Source of the DNA: Planctomycetota bacterium
GTDB lineage: Bacteria; Planctomycetota; UBA1135; JADKAF01
Direction: 5' to 3'
DNA length: 64,000 nucleotides
NCBI GenBank assembly: GCA_016719295.1
Contig: JADKAF010000001.1
Span: 1,984,001-2,048,000 of the forward strand
A model generated the notes under the pieces. That model searched no databases. It was given only the letters and a program-made list of their open reading frames with translations, and was not told the origin of the DNA. Below, in pieces: positions 1-7,259 of this stretch (position 1 is its first letter; the number at the start of each line of letters is the position of its first letter). Made by a program: the position numbers and the translations under genes.

Positions 1-399
1 GCCCCAGTAGTAGCGCGAGTGCGTGGCGTCCGAGCGGCCGCCGAGGCGCCGCGAGCCGTAGAGCGCGTCGAGCTTCTCGCGCTCGAACTTGGCGAGCATG
101 CGCACCAAGTCCTTCGGCTCGTACTCGAGGTCCGCGTCCTGGACCACGCAGAGCTCGCCGGTCGCCTCCTCCAGCGCGCGTCGGATCGCGGCGCCCTTGC
201 CGCGGTTCTCCGGCTGCTTCACCACGACGAGCGAGGGGATCTCCGCCGTCAGGGCTCGCGCTTTCACGTAGGTGTCGTCCGAGGAGCCGTCGTCGACGAC
301 GATGATCTCCTTCTCGATCTCCAGCGCCGCGAGGCGCCGCAGGATCTCCGCGATGGTGCGGCTCTCGTTGTAGGCGGGGACGAGGATCGAGAGCTTCAA
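1..399 (-). CDS. Glycosyltransferase family 2, N-terminal part (runs off the left edge)
   Basis: The visible 133 residues begin LKLSILVPAYNES at a TTG codon and continue with a GT-A fold signature: EIIVVDDGSSDDT, a lysine-rich ENRGKGAAIRRAL segment, and VVQDADLEYEP, the DxD-like metal/nucleotide-sugar binding motif. This is the pattern of dolichol-phosphate-mannose-synthase-like GT2 enzymes that transfer sugar from a nucleotide donor to a lipid carrier or glycan at the cytoplasmic membrane face. The C-terminal half lies outside the window, so membrane segments and the acceptor cannot be judged. TTG is chosen because the Rossmann-like strand LSILVPAYNE follows at once and no in-frame ATG lies close upstream. 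It is divergent from the kelch protein gene. Family assignment is firm; substrate unknown. Confidence 0.85.
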   Translation of the reverse strand, partial: MKLSILVPAYNESRTIAEILRRLAALEIEKEIIVVDDGSSDDTYVKARALTAEIPSLVVVKQPENRGKGAAIRRALEEATGELCVVQDADLEYEPKDLVRMLAKFEREKLDALYGSRRLGGRSDATHSRYYWG

Positions 400-574
400 G
401 GGGCGGTCGAAAGCGGGACGGAGGTCGGAGCGTGCTCGCCCGTAGTGTCGCGGTTGGGGACGGACCGGCGCAAGCGCGGCGTGCGGCGCGACTCAGGCGC
501 GCCTTGACGCCTTCTCACCGACCCCACACGATCGTCGCTTCCTCTGGCCGCCAAGTCATCTCGCGAGGTCCCGC

Positions 575-1939
575 TTGTCCTCTCTGCTCCGTCCCGCGCT
601 CGCGCTCTGCTTCGCGAGCGCCGCCCTCCTGCCCGTCTCCGCCCAGGACAACTGGGTCCGCTACACCCCGGCCGCGAGCCCTTCCGCACGCCAATTCCAC
701 GCCATGGCCTTCGATGCCGCGCGGCGCGAGTTCGTGCTCTTCGGCGGGTTGAACTCGAGCTTCACCGCGATCGCCGACACCTGGACCTTCGACGGCACGA
801 CCTGGACGCGGAAGACTCCGACCACCTCGCCCGCGGCGCGCGGCGGCCATCGCATGGTCTTCGATGCGGCGCGAGGTGAGATCGTGCTCTTCGGCGGCGG
901 AGCGAGCTACGGCAGCGCCAGCTTCAACGACCTCTGGACCTGGAACGGCTCGAACTGGACGAACCGCACCCCTACCACACGGCCTAGCGCACGCTTCGAG
1001 CCGGTCCTCTGCTACGACCAGGCGAACGCGAAGGTGGTGCTCTTCGGCGGCGCCATCTCGGGCGGCCTCGCCGCCGATACGTGGACTTGGGATGGCAGCG
1101 CCTGGACGCTGCTCGCCCCCCCCGCGGCACCCGCCGGCCGCTCCGGAGCGATGAGCGCCTTCGATGCCTCGCGCCAGCGCGTCGTGATGTTCGGTGGCGG
1201 GGCGGTGAATGGCTCCGGCCTGCGCCGCGACCTCTGGGAGTGGGACGGCGTCACCTGGACCAATCGCACACCCACGACCACGCCCTTGGCGCGCTTCCGC
1301 GGCGGCCTCGCGTACGATCCGGTCCGGAAGCGCTGCCTGCTCTTCGGCGGGTTCACGCCGTTCCGCAACGACACCTGGAGCTGGGATGGTGCGACGGGCC
1401 TCTGGACCCAGCTCACGCCGGCGACGAATCCCCTCGCACGGGATGCCTTCGGCTTCGAATACGACCCCGACCGCGGCTGCATCTACATGTTCGGCGGCGA
1501 CGGCTCGGGCACGGCGCAGAACGACTCCTGGCGCTGGTGCTCGCGCGGTCTGCTCACCGCCTTTGGCAACGGCTGCGCCGGCAACGGCACCTCGGCTCCG
1601 CTGATCAGCGCCGTGGCTCCGGCGATCGGCACGACCTGGACCCCCGCGGTCCAGGCGTTCGCTTCGAGCACGCCCGTATTCCTCTTCGCCGGCCTCTCCA
1701 ACACGAACTACGCCGGCTTGATCCTGCCCTTCGATCTCGGCGTTATCGGCTTCACCGGCTGCAGCTTGCTGGTGAGCCTCGATCTCACGCAGAACGGCAT
1801 CTCGGATGGCCTGGGCGTCGCGAGCTTCCCGACGCCCCTGCCGCGCGCGGTGGATCTGCTCGGCGCGGAGTTCCACCTCCAGGCGACGACGGGTCTGCTC
1901 GGCTGGACCGCGGGGCGGAGCGCGCTCGTCGGGCATTGA
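575..1939 (+). CDS. Secreted kelch-repeat protein with C-terminal GNGCAG-type module
   Basis: A 454-residue protein starting at TTG with a GAGG-type ribosome site just upstream. Residues 1-23 form a signal peptide ending PVSAQ. Residues about 25-320 hold six kelch-like units, each with R.VVLFGG followed by DTW.WDG..WT and a TPTT.P.AR linker, predicting a six-bladed beta-propeller. From about residue 327 (FGNGCAGNGTSAP) the rest is a module also found, more clearly, at the end of the proteins at 15844, 16833 and 18082. The protein is therefore probably exported; ligand and partners are unknown. A hairpin follows the stop codon. The kelch assignment is good, but the role (adhesion, glycan binding, cell-surface scaffold) is only inference. 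Confidence 0.85.
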   Translation: MSSLLRPALALCFASAALLPVSAQDNWVRYTPAASPSARQFHAMAFDAARREFVLFGGLNSSFTAIADTWTFDGTTWTRKTPTTSPAARGGHRMVFDAARGEIVLFGGGASYGSASFNDLWTWNGSNWTNRTPTTRPSARFEPVLCYDQANAKVVLFGGAISGGLAADTWTWDGSAWTLLAPPAAPAGRSGAMSAFDASRQRVVMFGGGAVNGSGLRRDLWEWDGVTWTNRTPTTTPLARFRGGLAYDPVRKRCLLFGGFTPFRNDTWSWDGATGLWTQLTPATNPLARDAFGFEYDPDRGCIYMFGGDGSGTAQNDSWRWCSRGLLTAFGNGCAGNGTSAPLISAVAPAIGTTWTPAVQAFASSTPVFLFAGLSNTNYAGLILPFDLGVIGFTGCSLLVSLDLTQNGISDGLGVASFPTPLPRAVDLLGAEFHLQATTGLLGWTAGRSALVGH

Positions 1940-1947
1940 GACGCAGA

Positions 1948-1990
1948 GCGCGCGATCAAGCTCGTCGTGACGATGAGCTCGATCGCGCGC
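1948..1990. terminator. Hairpin after the kelch gene
   Basis: An inverted repeat starts 8-10 bp after the kelch stop codon. GCGCGATCAAGCTCGTCG pairs with its downstream counterpart with two mismatches across a short TGA loop. There is no clear T-tract, as is usual in this GC-rich sequence. Factor-independent termination is inferred from position and stem strength. Confidence 0.5.
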
Positions 1991-2108
1991 CCCCATGCCA
2001 CGCACGATCGAACACTCGGGAACGCCCGCCAGAAACGGGACGACCCCGCACCGACGTCGAGTAACGACGTGCGAGGGAGGCGTTCGGAACCAAGACCGCG
2101 CAGGCGCT

Positions 2109-2156
2109 ACGCCCGGCCCTACGGCGAAGCAAGCGCCGCGCCAGACGCGCGCGAAC
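2109..2156. repeat. Inverted repeat, left copy, flanking the RAYT gene
   Basis: Read on the minus strand this stretch (GCGCGGCGCTTGCTTCGCCG at its core) matches the plus-strand stretch at 3377-3422 over about 45 bp with few differences; weaker similarity extends outward and inward for some tens of bases. The core itself can fold (CGGCG, seven-base loop, CGCCG). The pair lies head-to-head around the transposase gene, as REP-type sequences do around RAYT genes. Confidence 0.65.
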
Positions 2157-2241
2157 CACGTAGGTGGCGTTCGAGAGTCGACGCGAGAACGACGTCGATG
2201 GACACGAGTTCCACGCCCGCGCGGCGGCAGTGTAGTGGGGT

Positions 2242-2979
2242 TCAGCGCGCAATCGCTCGACGACTTGATTGCGCGAGGCTCCGTTGCGGTCGGCCGGCGT
2301 GCTTGGTGCGCGGCAGCTCGCGGATGTCGAGCAGTCCGAGGCGGCGCCAGCCGGTGGTGAGCAGCCAGGTCGATGCGGGCGCGACGGCGGCCACCACCGG
2401 CGCTGTCGGAGTCGAGGCGATCGACGAGCGCTCCATCCAACCATCGAACACGGGCGCGCTCGAGCACAGGTCGATCGACGCTTGCGGCACGACGCCATGC
2501 TTCTTGCCGTTCTGCAGCACGTAGCGCAGCGCATGGCGAGCCTGCGTCGGCGTCGAGATCACCTCGTCGTGATAGCGTTCGGGGCACACCTTGCCGCGAC
2601 GGCCCCAGAGCTTGTTCAACGCGCGCGCGAGCGGACTCAGCAGCGCGTTCATGCCCCGTGCGACGCACTCACGACCCTCGGCTTCGACGAGGAGGTGCAA
2701 GTGGTTGCCTTGCACCGTGCAGTGAATGATTCGCATCCCGTGCCGATCGCTGCTCGCGCTGAGCGCCGCGAGCACGAGCGTTGCTGCGCCACCGCGGCGC
2801 AGCGATGGCAGACCATCCGCCAGACGTACGGTGATCAGGAGAGTCTGGCCGCGCTTCTTCATCGCGCGCTGACGGTGCGGCATGCCGGGCTCAGCGTTCT
2901 TCGCCTTCCGTCCCGCGCCCTTCCGCTTGCCGCCATGCTGACGAAAGTCGAACTCGAGCCGTTGATCCTTGCGGCGCAT
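2242..2979 (-). CDS. REP-associated tyrosine (Y1) transposase, RAYT
   Basis: A 245-residue IS200-like/Y1 single-strand transposase. The HUH metal-binding motif is NHLHLLVEA, and the region carrying the catalytic Tyr is RYHDEVISTPTQARHALRYV, which closely follows the RYHAR..TPREVRNALRYV pattern of this family. The N-terminus holds a basic GGKRKGAGRK stretch also typical of RAYTs. The start MRRKDQRLEFDF is preferred over an upstream in-frame start because the basic motif follows directly. The C-terminus ends in a variable basic tail. RAYT enzymes nick and join single-stranded hairpin repeats; inverted copies of such a repeat flank this gene on both sides. No intact IS200/605 tnpB partner is present. 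Confidence 0.85.
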   Translation of the reverse strand: MRRKDQRLEFDFRQHGGKRKGAGRKAKNAEPGMPHRQRAMKKRGQTLLITVRLADGLPSLRRGGAATLVLAALSASSDRHGMRIIHCTVQGNHLHLLVEAEGRECVARGMNALLSPLARALNKLWGRRGKVCPERYHDEVISTPTQARHALRYVLQNGKKHGVVPQASIDLCSSAPVFDGWMERSSIASTPTAPVVAAVAPASTWLLTTGWRRLGLLDIRELPRTKHAGRPQRSLAQSSRRAIAR

Positions 2980-3510
2980 GTGGCTTCCTCTGCCTCGTTG
3001 CGCGTCGCCTTCCCCGATGTCGTTCCAGCATGTAGAACACACAGGAGGAGCAATCGGTTTCATACAAAGCCGGAATCTTGATTGCGCGACGTTTCTCGCT
3101 GATCCAGCTCGCTGCGCAGATGAGCTACGTTGCCGCCCAACCGCCGCGCGGGCGACGAACCGATGTCTCTCGACGCGGACCTCGCGTCGACGTCCGCTCT
3201 CTCCCGTAGCATGAGTTTCGGAGCCCCCGCCTCCTGCGGACTCCGAAACGGCGCACGCTGTCTTTCGACGTAGCGAAGCCGCATCCGGAGGCGACGCAAG
3301 CGCCGTGACCGCCGCGCTCGCTCACGAATCGAGTTCGACGTCGCGCACGCTTCGACGCGCGCTGTCGTTCGAGGTCGTTCACGCGCGGCGGGCGCGGCGC
3401 TTGCTTCGCCGGAGGGCTGGCGGAGCGGTCGTCGCGCAACTCGCGTTCGAAGGCTCGCGTTCGTCGTGGCTTCGGGTACCGATCTCGCGTCGACCTCAGC
3501 GCGACGCAGT
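2980..3510. other. Intergenic stretch with REP-like repeat, no gene seen
   Basis: About 530 bp between the RAYT start and the end of the selenoprotein gene. It contains the right copy of the RAYT-flanking repeat (3377-3422) and a small hairpin near 3217-3246 (GGAGCCCCCGC...GCGGACTCC). Open frames here are short and lack convincing starts or motifs. Confidence 0.5.
3377..3422. repeat. Inverted repeat, right copy, flanking the RAYT gene
   Basis: The plus-strand sequence contains GCGCGGCGCTTGCTTCGCCG, identical to the core of the minus-strand sequence at 2109-2156, with matching flanks (ACGCGCG..., AGGGC.GG). It is the mirror partner of the left copy, so the RAYT gene sits within a roughly 1.3-kb inverted-repeat-bounded unit. 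Confidence 0.65.
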
Positions 3511-4566
3511 TCAACCTTGGAGACGCCGCATCAACGCCACCTCGTACTCGTCGAGCTTCTCCATCGCGCTCGGTCGCTCGAGGCCGTCGAGCACCTTCGC
3601 GTCGCGCGAGAGCGCCTGCTCGATGCGCCGCAGGAGCTCCTGTTGGCGCGGCGAGAGCGAGCTTCGAGGATCGCGATGCTTCGCAGCGCGAGACACGCGA
3701 GCGGGCGCGAGGGCAGCGTTCACGAGCTGCGCTTGCAAGGACGTGAGCGGTAGGAAGCGCAGCGGCGAGCGTCCGAGGTAGTAGAGCTGGTCATCGTCCT
3801 TCGCGCGGCGGAGCTCGCCTTGGAAGCGCTCGGCTCTTGCTCCGAGCTTCTTGCGCGCGAGCTCGAGCTGCGCGTCGGAGGTCGCGAACACGCGCTGATC
3901 GCAGGAGTGCGCGATGGCGTGGGCAAGCAGCGCTTCGAAGCCGAGCTCCGCAGCGCGGAAGCGCACCTCCACGACCTCGCGCTCGCCGATCCACGCGGTC
4001 CGCGTCGAGAGAACCCCATCGAGAGCGCCCAACTGGGCCTCGCCCTCCCAGTATCAGGTCATCGCGAACAGCGCGGTCTCCACCGCCCCCGCCGCCGTCT
4101 CGCGCTCCAAGGTGCGGAGCCACGGCGGGACCTCGCGCTGCGCGGCTCGCAGGGCCGCGCACATCCGCGCGATGAGGGCGCCGCGCTCCCAGACGCCGTC
4201 CTTCCGTTCGATCACGTCCTTCGCATCCCCGCCCAGGAAACGCACCACGGGGTTGTTCCAGGCCGGCTCGCCGAAGCGCTTCCGCACCTCGTCTTCATAG
4301 CCTTCGACGTTGTTGCGGATCGCGACGGAATGGAAGAGCTCTTCCGCGGCTTCGACGAGCAGCGGCAAGCGCAGGGGACCTTCGCCGAAGGTCCGGCAAG
4401 TGCTTCAGCCGGGGACTTCTTGGAAGAGGAGCAGGACGGGCTTCTTCGTGCGCGCGCTGGCGGCGAGCGCGGGCTCGAGCTCGCGGGCCCAGCGCACGGC
4501 GCCTAGCTCGACGGGCTCTTCGGGGGAGAGCGCGAGGGTGAAGAGGAAGGGCAGGGCCGAGATCAT
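3511..4566 (-). CDS. Two-selenocysteine thioredoxin-like/MsrA-like selenoprotein (UGA recoded twice)
   Basis: Three open segments lie in one frame: 4566-4408, 4404-4057 and 4053-3514. They are separated only by TGA at 4407-4405 and TGA at 4056-4054. Reading both as selenocysteine gives 351 residues. Residues 1-15 (MISALPFLFTLALS) are hydrophobic. Residues about 20-160 are thioredoxin-like: KKPVLLLFQEVPG-U54-STC, then LPLLVEAAEELFHS and FGEPAWNNPVVRFL. Residues about 166-290 resemble MsrA: LFAMT-U171-YWEGEAQLGAL, DGVLSTRTAW, EVVEVRF, and later PLTSLQAQLVNAAL; U171 falls where MsrA has the Cys of GCFW. Each TGA has a SECIS-like hairpin just downstream. I recall a family described as VPGUxxT thioredoxin-like (seleno)protein, which fits. 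The likely role is thiol/methionine-sulfoxide redox chemistry. Alternative: a pseudogene with two stops, unlikely given both positions. The final stop is also TGA, followed soon by another in-frame TGA. Confidence 0.85.
4021..4047 (-). promoter_or_regulatory. SECIS-like stem-loop for the second UGA (MsrA-like site)
   Basis: In the mRNA, starting 6 nt after the UGA, seven outer pairs (GAGGGCG with CGCUCUC, one G-U) are followed by a three-base 5' bulge, three inner C-G pairs and an AGUU loop. The loop starts 19 nt after the UGA and has G in its first two positions. Both features match the published bacterial SECIS pattern (small apical loop with an early G, 16-37 nt from UGA). Confidence 0.7.
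4376..4394 (-). promoter_or_regulatory. SECIS-like stem-loop for the first UGA (UxxC site)
   Basis: Ten nucleotides after the first UGA the mRNA forms a perfect eight-pair stem, GGACCUUC with GAAGGUCC, closing a GGC loop. The loop begins 18 nt downstream of the stop-like codon and starts with G, as expected of bacterial SECIS elements read by SelB. Confidence 0.75.
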
Positions 4567-4707
4567 GCGACGAGTTTGTGCGAGGGAACGCCTGCTCGCT
4601 ACGACGGACTCCTCTCCGCGAATCCCGCCTTGCCGGAACTTCTCGCCTCGGTTGGCATGGAGGCCCGTTCCTCGCCTCCCCGCCCCCCGCCCCACCGCTC
4701 CGCCCCC

Positions 4708-5961
4708 ATGACCGCGCTCCGCTTTTCCCTCCGCGCGAGCTCCGCCGCGCTGCTCGCGCTGTGCGCGGCACCCGCGGCGCGCGCGCAAGCGAGCGCGGAC
4801 GAGCTCTACGTGGGCGGCTTCCCCTTCGACGGCGAGCCCGCGTTCCCCGGGCTCCTCTCGCGCGCGAGCGGGAGCTTCCGGAACCTCGCCGGGCGCAGCA
4901 GCGAGACGCTCGCGGTGAGCGCCGCGCGCATCGATCGCTTCAGCGGCGAGCTCGTGATCACGGGCCTGCAGAGCGAAGGCGTGGGCTCCTCGGGTGCGCT
5001 GATCGAGCTCGGCCTCGACGCGCGAGGCGTGCACAGCGAGCGCGTGCTCTCCGCCGGCGATCCGCGGAGCGCCGTGCGCGCGTTCGGTCAGGACGCCGAT
5101 GGCGGTTGGATCTGCGCCGGCTTCGAGGGCGTCGAGCGGCGACGGCGGAGCGATGGCTGCGCCTACGATCGCTTCGATCTCCCCGCGCGCACATGGAATG
5201 CACTCGCGATCCGGCCCGACGAGGAGCGCGCGTTCGTCGCGAGCTTCGGCGACGGCGGCGAGATCTGGGAGCTCGATCTCCGCACGCGCGGGATGCGCCT
5301 GCTCCTCCGCCTCGCCGACTTCGGCTGGCCTGCCACCATCACCGCGCTGTGGATCGATCCCGAGGCCCCTGCCGCGCCGCTCTGGATCGCGACGCTGGAG
5401 GCGCGCGCGAGCTTGCTCGCGCTCGATCTCGCGCAGCTCGCGCTCGCGCCGCATCCCGCGGCTCCGCCGCATGGATTGAACGCGCTCGAAGGCACGCGCG
5501 ACGGCCGGCTCTATCTCCTGGGCTCGGGCGAGAGCTCGAGCGACGTGCAGGAGCTCGAGCTCGCGAGCGGCACGACGCGCATCGTGCACGCGGCACCGCA
5601 GCTCTGGTCCGGCAGCGCGCTCGCGCTGCCGCCCGCGCCGGGCGAGGTCGTGATCTATCCGCGGACACTCGCGATCGACGCGCCACAGCGCCTGGAGCTC
5701 GCGGCCTACGTTCCACCGGGCGCGCCCGCGGCGCTGTGGATCGTCGCGCTGCGCATGCGAGGCGTCGCGGTGCCGCTGTCGACGCCCGTGCTCGAAGGGC
5801 TCGTCGGTACCAGCGGCGCGCTGCGCGCGGCCTTCGATCTCGGCGCCGGCGCGTTCGACGGGCTGCTCCCCGGCGACGGCATGTTGTGGCAGCTCTTCTG
5901 GCTCGAGCCGACCACGCTGGAGCCGCGCTTCTCCGCGCCGCGCTGGACGCTCACGCGCTGA
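4708..5961 (+). CDS. Secreted protein, probable beta-propeller, unknown function
   Basis: 417 residues from ATG 4708; an upstream in-frame extension to 4576 exists but the signal peptide (MTALRFSLRASSAALLALCAAPAARAQ) starts here. The mature protein has repeated beta-rich segments such as GGWICAGFEGVE, ERAFVASFGDGGEIWELDL, APLWIATLEARASLLALDL and GRLYLLGSGESSSDVQELEL, the cadence of a propeller or NHL/YncE-like fold. It lacks the GNGCAG module seen in the other secreted proteins here, ending FSAPRWTLTR. It is divergent from the selenoprotein gene (141 bp between starts), and the GT1 gene follows after 16 bp and may be co-transcribed. No catalytic motif was recognised. Confidence 0.75.
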   Translation: MTALRFSLRASSAALLALCAAPAARAQASADELYVGGFPFDGEPAFPGLLSRASGSFRNLAGRSSETLAVSAARIDRFSGELVITGLQSEGVGSSGALIELGLDARGVHSERVLSAGDPRSAVRAFGQDADGGWICAGFEGVERRRRSDGCAYDRFDLPARTWNALAIRPDEERAFVASFGDGGEIWELDLRTRGMRLLLRLADFGWPATITALWIDPEAPAAPLWIATLEARASLLALDLAQLALAPHPAAPPHGLNALEGTRDGRLYLLGSGESSSDVQELELASGTTRIVHAAPQLWSGSALALPPAPGEVVIYPRTLAIDAPQRLELAAYVPPGAPAALWIVALRMRGVAVPLSTPVLEGLVGTSGALRAAFDLGAGAFDGLLPGDGMLWQLFWLEPTTLEPRFSAPRWTLTR

Positions 5962-5977
5962 GCGCGCGCCGCGCGCC

Positions 5978-7240
5978 ATGCACGTCGGCCTGCTCGTCCC
6001 GCCGTTCCAAGGGCACTTGAACCCTTTCGCCGCGCTCGCGCGCGCCTTCGTACGAGCGGGCGATCGCGCGACGCTGATCACGCTGCCCGATGGTCGCGCA
6101 CGCCTGCGCGAGGACGGCTTCGAGATCCGCACCTACGGCGAGCGGCTCTTCCCCAGCGACTCCTTCGTCGCGACGGAAGCGCGGATGGGAGTGCTCTCCG
6201 GTCGCGCGGGCGCGCGCGCGGCGATCGAGCTCACGGGCGCGCAGTGCCGCGCGATCTTCGAGGAGCTGCCGCCGGTGCTCGACGCGCTGCAGCTCGAGCT
6301 CCTGGTGATGGACCAGGTCTGCGTCGGCGCGGAATGCCTCGCCGCGCGGCGCGAGCTGCCGCTCGGGGTCGCGTGTGCCGCGCTGCCGCTGCACCGCGAG
6401 GTCGGCGTGCCGCCGTGGACGAGCCTGCGCGCGCCGTCGCGCTCTCCGCTCGCGCAGCTGCGCAACGCGTTCGATCACGCGCGCTTCTTCCTCGGCGCGC
6501 TGCCCACCTTCCGCACCTTCTCGCGCCTGCGCCGCGAGCACGGCTTCGCCGCGATGCGCCCGCGCGACCTGCACGAGATCCCGCCGAGCCGTGCGCAGGT
6601 CTGCCAGCTCCCCGAGCTCCTCGACTTCGCGCACACGAAGCGCCCGGCGCACTTCCACTACACCGCACCGTGGGTGGAGGCGCAGCGCGCGAGCACGCGC
6701 GACGAGCGCTTCCCGTGGGAGCGCCTCGACGGTCGGCCGATCCTCTACGCTTCGCTCGGCACGCTGCAGAACCGCCTGGAGTGGATGTACGCGGCGATCG
6801 CCGAAGCGTGCCGCGAGCTCCCCTATCAGCTCGTGCTCGCGCTCGGCCGCGAGCGCGCCGCACTCCCCGCGCTCGCGGGAGAAGCGCTCGTCGTGGGCTT
6901 CGCTCCGCAGCTCGAGCTCCTGCAGCGCGCGAGTGCCGTGATCACGCACGCCGGGCTCAACACCGCGCTCGAGACGCTGCGCGCGGGCCTGCCCTGCGTG
7001 GCGCTGCCCATCACGCACGAGCAGCCGGGCATCGCCGCGCGGCTCGTGCACCGCGTCGGATCCGCGAAGGCGCTCGCGCTCCGCGAGCTCACGCCGCGCG
7101 CGCTGCGCGCGGCGCTGCTCGAGGTCTTGGAGGAGCCGCGCTATCGGGCCGCCGCGCAGCGCACCGCGACGACGCTCCAGTCGCTCGACGGTCCCTCACT
7201 CGCCGCCGCCGCGCTGCGCCGCGCGGCGAGCGAGCGCTGA
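5978..7240 (+). CDS. Glycosyltransferase family 1 (MGT/CrtX-like)
   Basis: 420 residues with the two-Rossmann GT-B layout. The N-terminus MHVGLLVPPFQGHLNPFAAL has the GH(L/I)NP signature of acceptor-binding domains. PILYASLGTLQNR marks the linker to the donor domain, followed by VVGFAPQLELL and VITHAGLNTALETLRAG with LPITHEQPGIAARL, the nucleotide-sugar binding signature of UDP-glucosyltransferases such as zeaxanthin glucosyltransferase. The reaction would be transfer of a sugar to a hydrophobic small molecule or lipid in the cytoplasm. The acceptor is unknown; no carotenoid genes are visible nearby. It converges on fadE with only 19 bp between stops. Confidence 0.85.
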   Translation: MHVGLLVPPFQGHLNPFAALARAFVRAGDRATLITLPDGRARLREDGFEIRTYGERLFPSDSFVATEARMGVLSGRAGARAAIELTGAQCRAIFEELPPVLDALQLELLVMDQVCVGAECLAARRELPLGVACAALPLHREVGVPPWTSLRAPSRSPLAQLRNAFDHARFFLGALPTFRTFSRLRREHGFAAMRPRDLHEIPPSRAQVCQLPELLDFAHTKRPAHFHYTAPWVEAQRASTRDERFPWERLDGRPILYASLGTLQNRLEWMYAAIAEACRELPYQLVLALGRERAALPALAGEALVVGFAPQLELLQRASAVITHAGLNTALETLRAGLPCVALPITHEQPGIAARLVHRVGSAKALALRELTPRALRAALLEVLEEPRYRAAAQRTATTLQSLDGPSLAAAALRRAASER

Positions 7241-7259
7241 GCCGCGCGCGCATGGCGCG

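Noticed and set aside
515..2668. Very long opposite-strand reading frames (also 7260-11093, 9584-11131, 30909-31639, 4576-6020)
   Set aside because: GC-rich codon bias removes stops from shadow frames; they overlap well-supported genes and have low-complexity Arg/Ala-rich products.
3511..3513. Read-through of the terminal TGA of the selenoprotein as a third Sec
   Set aside because: Another in-frame TGA follows after four codons, no catalytic context is seen and no SECIS-like hairpin was noted.
4054..4407. General reassignment of UGA to an amino acid
   Set aside because: Many genes in the window end in TGA at the expected family length, so UGA is a normal stop here.
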